This document shows, one piece after another, positions 34,302 to 47,500 of a stretch of 64,000 nucleotides of DNA; position 1 is the first letter of the stretch; each line of letters begins with the position of its first letter. The DNA lies in contig JACGCM010002435.1 in assembly GCA_014058105.1 (NCBI GenBank), positions 1,488,001 to 1,552,000 of the forward strand. The letters run 5' to 3'. Under the pieces are notes generated by a model. It ran no database searches and had not been told where the DNA came from. It saw only the letters and a program-made list of their open reading frames with translations. Position numbers and translations under genes: made by a program. This stretch comes from Kingdonia uniflora. Taxonomy: Eukaryota; Streptophyta; Magnoliopsida; Ranunculales; Circaeasteraceae.

Positions 34302-34370
34302 CCCGAGATCTATCTCTTTGAGATCTATCTCTTTGAGATCTATCTCTTTGAGATCTATCTCCCCGAGATA
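34302..34370. repeat. 15-bp tandem repeat in the Copia 3' region
   Basis: AGATCTATCTCTTTG is repeated about four times head-to-tail, with degenerate flanking units, between the polypurine tract and the end of RNase H. Confidence 0.85.
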
Positions 34371-35232
34371 TTAATAAATAAGACTTCTGCATGCTGATTC
34401 CGTGTACCAGCTGCTTGAACATAAGTGATGCAAGAGTCTTCGTGAATAGGTTTACAAAGTTATCTTATGAAATATCTTGAATAACATCAATCTCATTCGC
34501 CTTTTGTAATTCATCAGTATGGAATTGCTTCTGTAAAATGTACTTCGTTTTGTCGTCATTGATAAAATCGTCGTTAACTTGAATGATGCAAGCCGAGTTG
34601 TCTTCATACATAGTCGATGCTTTATCTTGGATATAACATGCCACAACTTCAGTTGATGTAATCCATCTTAGTGCGTAACCATCATTCTCTGCCAGCTTCA
34701 TGTAGTGCAATAATCTCTTCGTGGTTCGAAGATATAACTACCGCCATCTACTTCATCAATCTCAAAGACTTTGTTATATCCCCATACATGAACACACATA
34801 ATCCATCTGACAATGGCCTCTATGTGAATCTGACAAATATTATGTATCGGTGTACCCTATAATTTTTTGTTTACCATTTCAAGTAGATCAGATCCCAGTC
34901 TTTCATGCCAATTAGATACCTCAGAATATGCTTGATCTCATTCTAATGCTTTTGGGTAGAAATAAAACTATGGCAAGCCAAACAGTTTACTGCGAATGAG
35001 TCAGGTCTAGTATACCCAGTTAACTATAGCAAAACACCTCCTAGCTATGGCGTCACAACTCTAGGATTGGAAGATCTCATCGTTCACATTCAAGTGGTGG
35101 ATGTGCAATAAATGACTTAACACTGTGTACTGCATCCATATCGAAGTGTTAGATAACTCTTCCGATATATATTGCTTGGTGTACAAGTATGCCATTACCA
35201 AGATGTTTAATCTGTAAATCGAGACACCTTTT

Positions 35233-35980
35233 TGTTAGGTTACGACTCAAAACAGAGGAAGTCGTTCGAACGAGACATAAATTCGTTCGAACAAAAAGCA
35301 AGTCGTTGGAACGAGACTTAAGTCATCCGAATGAAAACTGCGTTGTTTATTTTAAAAGTTCATTTTGAAGGGGATATTCCAAGGCAATGGTTTGTCTCGT
35401 GATGCGTACTTCGCTGATGACCTAATAGAGAGTCTATAAAAATAAAGTTTGAGTTCAAAGTCTCTATACAGTGTGCGAGTTAAAAAGCTTCTGTGTGAGA
35501 AACTTAAAATCTAGAAGAGATGTAGCCTCTATGATGGACCTTGTAAAGAGTTGGTCTTTACAAGGAAGAAGGTGGAGGAAGTTGTTCTCTTGGGATTTGA
35601 TGGTGAGAGGGGAAATACATTTTGGTTGTTAAGATGATAAATAAAGGAAGTGAGAAGATTAAAAGGCTTTAAGAAGAAGGTATGCAACATGGTCTTTGTT
35701 GAGGTAATCTTTGGATTCTTGATGAATCTCTTATGTTTTTTCTATCTCTTGTAAATATATGTGATGATTATTGTGAGATTAAGGATTTCCATGTTTGTTA
35801 GAATCCCTTGAGAGCTTGTAATTGAACTTGGATACTTAGTGGATTTCTAGCTTGGTGGGGGGAGTAGCCTTAGGGTGAACCTTCGACAAATATTATGTTT
35901 TGTGTGCATGTTAATTTCACTTTTAGTTTAATGGTAGATAATTTGTATGCCAGAGGTGTATTCTGCATGTTCACCCCCAA
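35233..35980 (+). repeat. Left LTR of the LARD-like element
   Basis: It starts TGTTAGGTTACG and ends near TTCACCCCCA. It contains four GTTCGAAC-type boxes at 35267-35340. It is slightly shorter than the right LTR, mainly from a deletion near 35945-35960. Confidence 0.85.
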
Positions 35981-36903
35981 TAATTGGTGTCAGAGCGAGG
36001 TTAAGACCTTGGGATTATAGTTCTTGAAGATTCTTGGGTTCGATGGTTAAGTTGGATATTTAATTTTTTCAAGATGGATTTGGTTTCGGCTATTTTGGCT
36101 AGATGATTTTCTCAAGCGGTAGAGTTTGAGAAAAAGATATTGAGATGAAAACGATATTGTACATAAGCATGACAACATGGTTTATGTTGTGAGAAAGGCT
36201 TGAACATGGTACTTTGTTCAAGGTGGAGCGATACCGGCAAAAGCTTTAAAAGTTTGGTAAGGGGGGATGGTTTTACTCTAGGACCGATGTTTGTTAAATT
36301 TGGTAATCGTGGTGGCACCTCAAGTTATTCACAATCGTTGATTACTAAATTGGCAGGTCACAATTTTATGAATCATGGTCGCAAGTTATGGTTCGTGTGG
36401 TGACAAAGTGTGTCGATGTGCGGAGACTTTAGGTTTGCGACATTGAGTTAGATTTCACAAGTTTGTTCGACATGGCCGGGTTATTGTGTAGTGTTTAATT
36501 TTTTCCTTTCCAGATTAAACATACATTGGTTTTGATTTTGCTGGTATAGGCAAAATTGTGTGATTTCATTGGTATGATGAAATTACTGTTGCTCTTTTCT
36601 GTGATGGAGTTTAGGGGTGGACTTGATGATGCTTATGGAGTTGTGTTCAAGGCCAAAGTTGGAGCGGTATAGTTTCATGGCTGCAGGTGAAGCAAGCTCG
36701 GAAGTATGGTTTATCACGGAGAGGAAATTAGCTAACGGATGTTCGCTGGTTTTGACGAAGGTATCCGGTTTTGGGTACGAAAATGTTTTAATCGTGGGTA
36801 GCGGATAAGAAGTAAACAAGTTCATCGATTTTTTTGATGGGTTTGTTCGTGCTATGGATGGTTAATGAAGACATGAATTGAAGTTTTTTGCCAAGGTGGA
36901 GAT

Positions 36904-37686
36904 TGTTAGGTTACGGCTCAAAACAGAGGAAGTCGTTCGAACGAGACATAAAGTCGTTCGAACAAAAAGCAAGTCGTTCGAACGAGACTTAAGTCGTCTG
37001 AACGAAAACCGCGTTGTTTGTTTTGAAAGTTTGTTTTCAAGGGGATATTCGAAGGTGATGGTTTGTCTCATGATGAGTACTTCGCTGATGACCTAATAAA
37101 GAGTCTATAAATATAGAGTGTGAGTTCAAAACCTCTATACAATGTATGAGTTAAAAAGCTTCTGTGTGAGAAACTTAAAATCAAGAAGAGATGTAGCCTT
37201 TATGATAAACCTTGTAAAGAGTTAGTCTTTATAAGGAAGAAGGTGAAGGGTGCTGTTCTCTTGGGATTTGATGGTGAGAGGGGAAGTACCTCTTGGTTGC
37301 TAAGATAAGAAATCATGGAAGAGAGAAGATTGAAGGGTTTCAAGAAAAATATATGCAAGATGGTATTTGTTGAGGTAATCTTTGGATTCTTGATGGATCT
37401 CTTATGTTTTCTTTATCTCTTGCAAATCTATGTGAGAATTATAATGAAATTAGGGATTTTCATGTTTGTTGGAATCCCTTGAGGGCTTGTAATTGAACTT
37501 GGATACATAATGAATCTTTAGCTTGGTGGGGGGAGTAGCCTTAGGGTGAACCTTTGACAAATATTGTGTTTTGTGTGCATATTAATTTTGTTTCTAGTTT
37601 CTTGGTAGATTATTTGTATGCCATGAGGATAACGGATAAGACCAAATTGCGCATGGGGGGTGTATTCCGCACGTTCACCCCCCACA
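36904..37686 (+). repeat. Right LTR of the LARD-like element
   Basis: It starts TGTTAGGTTACG and ends TTCACCCCCCACA. Four GTTCGAAC-type boxes lie at 36933-37008. Its last ~130 bp are related to the inverted-repeat element at 13671-13803. Confidence 0.85.
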
Positions 37687-38964
37687 CTTTTGATTTCCCA
37701 AGGTATTTTATTTTGAATTCCTTCCTAAGGTATTCTGCGGCTCTCGCGATCTCCCCCAGTGTTTTAATGATATCCAAATCATTTAGTACACCGTTATGAT
37801 GAATTAAGCTGATATCTGTATTATAAGTAAGTACGCATGGACAAATAAAGATATTTGCAAAGTCCCCGACCTTCAAATACTCAGTCAACTTACTATGTCA
37901 TATAGGCCCTGATTGCTTCAAGTCAACAATAACTTTTCCAGTTTTATTACGTACACACTTCGTGTGTCGGGCTTAATTTCTTCTAGAACCTTATACCTCC
38001 CCGGGTGGCTTCATGTAAATATCTGCATCTAGTTTCACATATAAATACGTGGTATTTACATAAGACACATGTTTAAGTTATCCTCAACAACTTGATAAAC
38101 TGATCAGTACTGAAACATTATAATGTTCATAACTAGATGATAAGTCTCATTGCAATCGATGCCAGGTCCCTGGGCAATTAGTCTTACCTTGACCTAATTA
38201 TCTCTCCGAGTTAATCATATTTTTGTACCATTCCCATTTGTAGCTGACAGGCTCTATGGTATTACTTCATATTATGATAACAACCTGAGCTCTGCTTGGA
38301 ATCCAGACACCCACTTTGGCCAATGAACAACAACACACAGCCGTTTACAATAAGTGGTTCTGAATCCTCATCCTTGATTGCGAGCATATCAGTGAATATG
38401 AATACCTTATCGATAAATCTCTACTGAATGATCCTACGTTGTGCTTATTATAGACTTTTAATAGATCTATATCTTATATTTATCATACGTTTGTGGCACC
38501 CTGAGCTTATCTCATAATACATCAACTGGTCACGTAGCTACTATTGCCTCGTCGATGGGTGGTTCTCTCCTTGATGAACCGACTGCATCATTAGTCATAT
38601 TTGTCCCATATTCTGTAGCTCCCCAGCTCAAAATACTTTCTTCCAACGGTGCTCCGCACTAAGCGCGATCCTTAGATTCGTTTCTGGTACTAATTATTTG
38701 GATCATTAAACTGTGTAGGTGCATTACTTGTAGCTACATACACCTATAATACTTTAACAATGCATATGAATGTGCCTGGCAATTCATTTATGACCTATTG
38801 CGAATTCGTAATCCGTTAAACCTTATTGTGACTTAACTTATGTAAAGGGATGTGGATGAGACAACGATGGTGTTTTCTAACTAATTTTGGAAACATCCTC
38901 AGTATTGACTGCCATATCTCTCCCCAATGCTGGGAATATCGTCTCATCAAAGTGATAATCTGCC

Positions 38965-38967
<3 letters not shown>

Positions 38968-39002
<35 letters not shown>
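38968..39002. repeat. (TA)n microsatellite at the left Copia/Helitron junction
   Basis: A pure TA run lies between the broken Copia pol and the Helitron 3' end. A longer TA tract marks the opposite junction (55485-55577). It was probably the AT target plus later slippage. Confidence 0.85.
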
Positions 39003-39003
<1 letters not shown>

Positions 39004-39032
39004 TAGTAATACCCGTGGCTCGCCACAGCAAA
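39003..39032 (-). other. Helitron 3' terminal hairpin and CTAG end
   Basis: On minus, GTGGCGAGCCAC forms a 5-bp stem with a tight loop, followed by GGGTATTACTAG and host T. This is the terminus used for rolling-circle termination. Confidence 0.8.
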
Positions 39033-39207
39033 AATGTCGCTCGTGACCAAATCACGGTGAATACATCCACGTGTATTCGACGCTACCAACTTCCTTTAGA
39101 TGAAACTATGAAATTTACATACCAATCTATGATTTGTTTTTTTTTTTTTTTTCTGTTAACTGCTAAACCTTTTGAGATGTGCTTACTTAATGGAAATTCT
39201 GGTGCAG

Positions 39208-39472
39208 ATCTATGGTGGGGTTTTCATGAACAACATGCTTGGGCTGACAACCCTCTTATCACTTATCACTTATCACTGGTTTATGCACGGATTAACATGG
39301 GATTTCTCAGCTGAAGTAACTATTATTATTATTATTTGCATTGTAATGTGAGGTGGGAACTCTAGCCAGCTTCTGTTCCAAATTCCATCTTTGGACGTGT
39401 ATCATAGCATACCTTTTGTACCCACTCTCTTTGGTGTTGGTTTATGTTCTTAAGTGGTCATATAATTTATAA
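39208..39472 (+). pseudogene. Last-exon fragment of an NCL-type Na+/Ca2+ exchanger
   Basis: A splice-acceptor-like GGTGCAG precedes the coding piece IYGGVFMNNMLGLTTLL...GLTWDFSAEV. After a frameshift comes KFHLWTCIIAYLLYPLSLVLVYVLKWS and a stop at 39470-39472. These match the final membrane segments of plant NCL/EF-hand sodium-calcium exchanger-like proteins (vacuolar/plasma membrane cation transport). A triplicated TTATCAC unit (39254-39276) replaces part of the normal sequence. It runs opposite to the Helitron helicase. Everything upstream of this exon is missing. Confidence 0.7.
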
Positions 39473-40325
39473 ATTTAAATTCATGGGAGTAATCTTTATT
39501 TGTATCATCTTGAAGTTTTAATTTAGAATACCGTAACTGGGTTCAGTATAATGGTGCTAGGCTTTTACGATCTTTCATTTTTTCTAATGCAAATAGCTAA
39601 TGCAAACTTGATGATAAAACCAGCTTTGTATGTAACACGAAAAATTATTAATACACCGACATATACCTAGGAATTTAATGGATCTCTAGGATCTCTTAAC
39701 CCTCGACTAACTTGATTTGTTCTTTAATTCCCCTAAACTATTTCTCTTGCAAGACCAAATATTCTGTCTTCTGCATTTATTGAGGCTTTCCAATGCATTA
39801 CAGACTTACATGCACATTGTTCATTTAGTTACTTTGATAATTGTACATCTCATACCTTCACTTGATTAAACTCCATTCACAAACAAAAAACGTCATCATA
39901 TTCCATACATTTCAAGGTATTTTACAATAATTACCAATTCTCCAAACCACATGACTTCTTAGCACAGTTAAGTTCATTAACAGTGCCATACCATAATGCA
40001 TAAATCAGAATAACTTCTGAAACATCCCACATTTCAGAAAAATAAATCCTAATAAACTATAATGACATATTAACAAAAGAAAAAAATCATACCCAGAGAT
40101 AAAAACATATAATGCGGTATATTATAATCATCAAAATTCAAAACTACAATTGTAATCCCATACTTGCCTCAAACAGAGTAACGATAACCAACATCTCAAG
40201 AACACCAACACCAAACCCAGAAACCAATCTCCCACGATTACTAATAGCTCAAGTCTCCGAATCCTTAACGCTGACTGAAACATGGCAATCTACCCCACTC
40301 GAATCTAGCATTTTCCTGAGGGATG
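39473..40325. other. Unassigned sequence in Helitron
   Basis: AT-rich; may include the 3' UTR of the exchanger fragment. No domain was seen. Confidence 0.4.
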
Positions 40326-40329
40326 CTCC

Positions 40330-40587
40330 TTAAACTCTTCTGTATCCCAGCTGATAAGGTTTGATAAAAGATTCTATCATTGTTGTACATTCTGCATTAT
40401 ATGATGTAGTCATCACCAGATTCATTAACACCCCAATAACCCCACCATCATGGTTTCTAAATACTGATCCACACCCTTCTAGTCTAGGATTATCCATAGA
40501 AGATCCATCACAACACAACTTTATCTCACCTGACTCAATGACGAAAGCTAGCTTCTTCCATCGAAAGTTAATCAATTTCACCCTCAA
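40330..40587 (-). pseudogene. RNase H fragment (LINE-type RVT_3)
   Basis: It reads GEIKLCCDGSSMDNPRLEGCGSVFRNHDGG...YNAECTTMIES, the first strands of the plant RNase H fold with the catalytic Asp of CDGS and the Glu of AEC. The rest of the domain is missing after 40330. Plant LINEs and related proteins carry this domain. Confidence 0.65.
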
Positions 40588-40639
40588 CCTAGTAACAATA
40601 AGAGTAAGCCAAGCAAGAAGAATTAAATTATGTAGCAGT

Positions 40640-42050
40640 TAATATGCAGTTCATAAAGTTGGTGGCAGCATTTACAATGATCATTTCCTTGACATCATTA
40701 ATATCGTCCAGTTCATGGAATATCTTTTCAGTATTGCTTTCCTGGAACAAATAGAGATAAAAAGAATCCATGTCAGAACATCTCATTCATAGTAAGCCTT
40801 AATGTACGCAAAAATTGTTATTAAACTGTGATTATAAAAGAAAGAGTTGAGGCCCATATACAATCATGCGTAATATTTATTAACAGTATAGGCATATGTG
40901 CAACATTCATTATAGAAAGAGAGGGTACAAAAATAGCTTGCTAATAGTCATTCGCAAGACAGAAAGATAGGGCACAGAAAGCATACTATTAGTATGCGCA
41001 AATATGCCTCGATGACATTAGAGCTTCATGAGCAACTTTATTATTCTTCAAGAGAGATCCAGCTAACAAAACCTGTATTAGTACAATTTCAGCCTTGCCA
41101 TAAGTTTGTTACTGTGTTTTTCGTGTCAGTTAGGCGAACTGCTATTTTTCCTTTAATGAATATGAAATATTGATATAAATACTCCAAAAAAGTGAGAATG
41201 GATGAGAAGAACTTAGAACCCATCTAGTGAGGTTAAGTTGTTGTTCCTTGCTTATCTGTGGCTTGCTCCTATTGATAAATCTCTGTATAGATATAAATAA
41301 CAAAAGGGGATTTATTTCAGATAATATTCAAGTACGATCTGTAAAACTGCAAGGAGAAGGGGTTTGAATTAGTGTACCTAGAGAGTAAAAAGATCTCCTG
41401 ATTGACCTACCACTTTATATCGTATTCCAAACCTTCAGCTGCCAGTCCAACCATTGTTATAACAGACAACCTGAGATAAAGTTCAGTTGAGATTTCGTGT
41501 CAGTTAGGCAAACTACTTTCAGTCACTATTCTTTTGACCAATTCCAACAACTGCTCTAGCCCTAAGAGCATAAAGTGCAACGCTTATAAAATTGAGAGAC
41601 ACGTAGTTTCACTTTTCGATATGATCCTAAAATAACTTTAAACTTTTTTTAGAAGTTGATTTGAGTAGTTTGGTGAAAGAAGTATACCTCATGACTCATT
41701 TTGGCTCAGTTTGTATATTTCTTTTCTTTTCTTTTTTGCAGTAGTAACGTTGGCTTTTGCTGATTTTCTTAATTATTCAACTGATTCCTTTTCTAGGTTC
41801 AGGAAAGATATTCAAGAGCTTGTAGGAGGTAGAGAGCCGATGATGATAAGTGAACTTAATGGATCTGACAAAACGTGTTACATGTTTTTTTTGTTAAATG
41901 TAATGAGGATTAGTGGATGGAAGTTAAAGAAGAGCGTAGGCTTATGAGTCAAAAATCAGGAAATGTTATCCAGTAAAAGAGTTATTACTGCAAATGCTGC
42001 TTTCTGCATTTATAGATCGTCGTGTAGTCGTATATGTGTATCATCATTAT
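40640..42050. other. Unassigned sequence with an open frame at 41711-41947
   Basis: A plus-strand frame includes FSRFRKDIQELVGGREPMMISELNGSD, preceded by a TTTTTTGCAG acceptor-like site and looking like a captured exon (about 41797-41880). I could not name its family. Confidence 0.35.
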
Positions 42051-42060
42051 GAAAGACAAT

Positions 42061-43005
42061 ATAAAACTATCTAAATCATATGATATTCTTAACTATCAAA
42101 ATTTGTTTACCTGGAAAAAAAATGAGATGACTAATTGAAGAGTTTGTTTACTCCCAGTCTTAGTTCTATGTTGCAGTAATCATGAAACTGTGCCTTGTGG
42201 TGGCTCGTTGATTATGTGGCTATGTTGGAGGAATTATAAGTCCATCCCTAGTATGTTGAGTGTGCTTAAGGCGTTTCAAGTCTACTTTAGACGGTGACTC
42301 CTATGTATCTATGAACGTGAAGATAGAGTTACAAATGAATATGATGGAGAGCAACTCTTCGGTTTCAGAATCGAAAGAAGTTTGGATCGAAGGGGTGCTG
42401 TTAGGCCTGCATAAAGATGGGATATGAAATCTTATTGTTGAACATTCTAGACATCCACCAGCACTCCTATTTCTCAGAGCTGATTAAACTATTACCATGA
42501 AAGAAAGTGCTTGTCTGAGTTAGTTCAATGGATACCTATAAACTGCCTGTGTCTAGGACATTGCCTATGGGATCTCCCCTTCAAAGTCCAAACATTTCCT
42601 TCGGCATCTTGACTCCACATGCCTCTTAAGCTAAAGCTGTGTTTGGTTCTTTGAAAATGCAGGCGCAGGAAAAAATGAATTGTTGGAATACCAATTTTTT
42701 TGGGCTTGGGTTGTAAGAAAATAAGGGTAAGTAGTCATCAAATCATCCTAGAACTCCACTATCGCGAAACTTCATTTTAGTTTTACTTTGCCCAATTAGA
42801 AGTTTGAGGGACAAAACATCCTTTTGACAACTAAAATATTCTCTTTTGTATTTGGCACACCTCAGATAATTGAAGGAAACATATTGTCAACATAAAACTA
42901 TCTAAATCGTATGATATTCTTAACTGTCAAAATTTGTTTACCTAGAAGAAATATATGAGATGAGTAATTGAAGGGTTTGTTTACTCCTAGTCTCAGTTCT
43001 TTGTT
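42061..43005. repeat. Direct repeat pair (~110 bp) flanking a duplicated block
   Basis: 42061-42172 and about 42890-43005 share 'tgatattcttaac' and 'aaaatttgtttacc' and following sequence. Between them lies a ~440-bp block (42253-42690) that recurs at 53594-54039. Confidence 0.75.
42253..42690 (+). repeat. Duplicated ~440-bp block, copy 1
   Basis: It matches 53594-54039 in the same orientation ('cttaaggcgtttcaagtc' through 'gtttggttctt'). Copy 2 lies just upstream of the receptor-kinase fragment. There is no clear coding frame. Confidence 0.85.
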
Positions 43006-43595
43006 GATCCTAGTTTCTCTACTCTAATTATCTCGCATCTCATAAATTAAGGCAAAGAAGGGGATAGAGTTAGAATTGGCAGATGTGCTCAAGTCCTCGA
43101 ATTTGGATGTTGAGGTCGTGGATTAAAAAATGAAAGACTTTATCAGCGAATAGACCTCACTCCCAAAGTTCAATATCAAGGCTGAGAAACTTAACCGGTA
43201 ATGAATTACACACAAAAAATCAAAAACTTGGGGGAAAACTATGAACTGCAATAACTAAAGTGTCCTAGACAGACGCAACACAAATTGGGATATTTCAATA
43301 TGATTTTCATGTACATACTTCTAGGTAAAGTAAAAATGCAGTACATGGAGATATCCCAGGAAGAAGAAAACTACTCAGGGAGCAGACGATTAATAATTTT
43401 TAGAAAATGGTTCTGATAATTTTTAGAACAATGGTTCTGATAATCATTGTAAAGTGATCAATAATTTATGGAATTATCTATTTACAGAAAACATGAAGTT
43501 GGCATTATTTCTAAGAGGCCTTTGATCAGATAAAAACTACAATTTGAAATAAGAATAACATTTCTAGAACAGTGGCCAGAAAGTACTAACTTTTA

Positions 43596-44550
<955 letters not shown>

Positions 44551-44554
44551 TCAA

Positions 44555-47500
44555 TTACATTAAGACTTCAGGGTAAACAATGTTAGTTGTACAACGCAAA
44601 GCATTTGGAGGCAATAGTGTGGTAATTTTATTTACTGAAGTACATCTCAACAATGCCACATATAGTTCTCCAAGAGAGAAATCTTATGTCTGCAGATCTA
44701 TCCCCACATATTTGACCGATTGTCCTTGTGATTTATTAATTATCATTGCATATGCTACCCGTAAAGGGAACTGTCATCGCGTCATTTCAAAAGACATTTT
44801 TCTCATTAACGGTGTCAAAGAAATCCTTAGAATAAAGACCAAATTTCCAAAATGATCACTGGCCAAAATCTTTGCCTCAATTATGCGTGTCACACATCGG
44901 ACTACCATTAGTCGAGTTCTATTGCACAGTCCATCTTTTTGAGCAAGATTTCTAAGTAACATTATCGGACATCCAACTTTTAGTTTTAGCTTGAACGGTG
45001 GCAAACCTGGAGGGTCCAAACTATTTAGGTACTCACTTGGGTAACGATTATTATTCGTACGATCTGTAGACTCATCTTCCTCAATTTTATCTGCTGCCAA
45101 ATAAACTACTATTTCACTCGAAAAAAGGCTTAAAGCCTCGTCATTAATCAAGCTAACATCACCGTTTCTTGTAGATAAGATTGTTCTATCTGTTAGAAAA
45201 CCTTGCACTTTTTCGTAAGAAATATTCAAGTTCGAGTAGACAAAGAGTATTAGGTCTTGAACACTTACACAATTTTGAATTGTTGAAGGCAATTGAATTG
45301 TTTTTTCGGGGTTGCTTCCGATCTAATAATTGCTGAAATAACAAAGTAGAATTAAGATGTTAACATTCTGATTAAATAAGTTAAAAATAACTATGAAAAT
45401 AATTTATAAAAATAGTTAATTCTATCAAATAATCTGCGAACCGTGCATTTTTAGGGTTTGCAAGATCCAAATGCATGTTATCCACCAATGAAAGAACACG
45501 TACATGTCTCCATAGGGATGATCGTCTTAACGATGCTGCAACAATTTGTTCACGTGCACCTTTTGATACAACTGGAAATATTTGACAAACATTTCCTCCA
45601 AGGACAATTGTAATTCCACCAAATGGTCAACTATCATCACGAATGTCTCGTAATATCCGTTCAACTGCCTCAATACGGTGTTTATGTTATATTGGTACCT
45701 CATCCCATATAATAAATTTAGTTTGTCTAAATAACTCTGCATGAATAGATTGCTTAGTAAATCTACACTCTTAGTTATCCAACACATTTAATGTGATTTT
45801 GAATCTTGAATGTACAATTCTTCCTCCATTAAGAAGCAATGATGCAATCCCCGAGCTGGCAACCATAACAGCGATATCCCCCTCCCTTCGGCAAGTAACA
45901 ATAATAGTATTGTAAACAAATGTTTCACCGGTACTGGTTGCTCCATCAAGAAGAAAAGTTTCTCCCTATTACTAGCCACATAATCTATTATGGCATTATA
46001 AGTTTGCGCTTGAGCACTATTCAACTGACTCACATTAGCCACAACATGTATAAATTGTGTGTCATATTGGAATTGTAATTGTTCCATTATGAGTCTATTC
46101 CCATTTACGGAATGCCAATTTCTAACTGACAATGGCATTGGAGGAAAATCATGTAGAGTTTTACCCGATTCGAATAACAATTTATCCAATAGATATAAAC
46201 CATAATCTTTGACATGATCCTCGAGTCGGATTTTGAATGTTTATCTGGGTACGAAGTTTGTAAGCGAGGTCATCACAAATGTTTACCCAGAACTTGTTCC
46301 ATATTACTTTTGGGTGTATTGGATTACATTATGATAGAATAATACTGAACAATCTTCTCTGCTGATATTCGATTTTCATCATGACTGCTTCATCTAAAAA
46401 ATCAGCCCATTCTTTATCATCTTCTAGAACTCCCATGGCAACACATACTGCTTTGAATGTGTCATACAAAATGCCATTGTGCGTACGCAAATATTGAAAA
46501 GATGTTGGACCTTTCACTATGGTTAGAAGCAAACGTCAGTAGTATCTCTCTCCAGAGTTTGGGCTTGCATAATATATTTGGCCAATAGAAAATTTGTGTT
46601 GCTGTACTCTCTTTATCCAAATGTTTCTACCATCAGTACCATACAAAACATAATGTTGGGGAAATTGTTGGTATGTAAACGCTTGTGCTTCCACATTTTC
46701 AATACAGTATTCAAAAAAGGCAATTAAAGATATTTTTTTATTAGCTGCTCGAGCACGAATAGATGATATGGTCTCACTTGTATTTAAAACAGCATGATGC
46801 ATTCCAGGTAAGTGTAAAGCAAGTCGTGCGACATTTGGTTTTTCATGGTAAAGATTAAAACTGAAAAAACGCCAAGCTCCTTCTGGTGGTTCAATATATC
46901 GAGAATCGAGATATTGTTGTATTTTATCCCAAGCGATGACCATAGCTGCTCGATCATGACCCTTGTAAATATACTTATAAATGTATTTTACACATTGAAG
47001 ACCCGCACAAATTTTGACATTGATGTGACAGTCAAATAATTGAGAAAGGTAAGAGTTATATGGTACAACATCCCTGCTATCAACTATTTTCCTTTTAACG
47101 ATGTAAGTTTATCAGGTGTTGGTCGTCGTTTGTAAACAGGATAACCATCTGGACCCATGGCTGTTTCTTCAGCATATTTTCTAGGATATCGCTTTGTGCA
47201 GTTGCCACTATCCATACACGGGGCGTTCTGTTTGCAGGCCCACACAGTCTATGAATCATACATTTCATTACGGTTCTAAAGAGAGCGGGATGTTCTTTTT
47301 CATCAGGAATTTCGGCGCTTACGTTTTTAACAACCTGTGATATTGATTGTATTTTATCCTCACGACTTAGGAAGAACAATGCATACATATGCGGTAAACC
47401 ACGTTTTTGAAATTCAATTGTCCACATATGTGCAACACATGTTCCAGAAATACGATTATTCTCAACTACCTTTAACAATGATTTCTTCTTTAACTCAAAC

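Larger units (their letters stand above)
35233..37686 (+). mobile_element. Non-autonomous LTR retrotransposon (LARD-like), TSD CTTTT
   Basis: Direct LTRs at 35233-35980 and 36904-37686 enclose a 0.9-kb non-coding interior. A primer-site-like TTGGTGTCAGAGC follows the left LTR (35984) and a purine-rich CCAAGGTGGAGAT precedes the right LTR. Perfect CTTTT duplications flank it (35228-35232, 37687-37691). It lies inside the Copia RT. No gag or pol was seen, so mobility would need another element's proteins. Confidence 0.88.
34376..38967 (-). pseudogene. Copia pol remnant: linker, RT, RNase H (interrupted by LARD)
   Basis: On minus, right to left: post-integrase linker (HFDETIFPALG near 38950), RT N-part near 38200-38000 (GIDCNETYHLVMNIIMF) and VDLKQSG near 37920. 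RT continues at 37700-37890 (EYLRKEFKIKYLGK), is interrupted at 37691/35232, and resumes as LQIKHLGNGILVHQ near 35210. Then TGYTRPDSFAVN near 35010, RNase H/C-terminal motifs near 34500-34600 (MYEDNSACIIQ) and a VNLFTKTL-like end near 34450. The RT catalytic motif reads VLNDLDII where Copia has YVDDL, so the second Asp context is changed. It is heavily mutated. Confidence 0.8.

Noticed and set aside
34302..34370. Palindromic GAGATCTATCTC repeat as a regulatory array
   Set aside because: Simple 15-bp tandem repeat in a dead Copia 3' region; no further support.
38940..39314. Open frame with polytyrosine-isoleucine run
   Set aside because: Translation of a (TA)n microsatellite joined to a decayed exon fragment.
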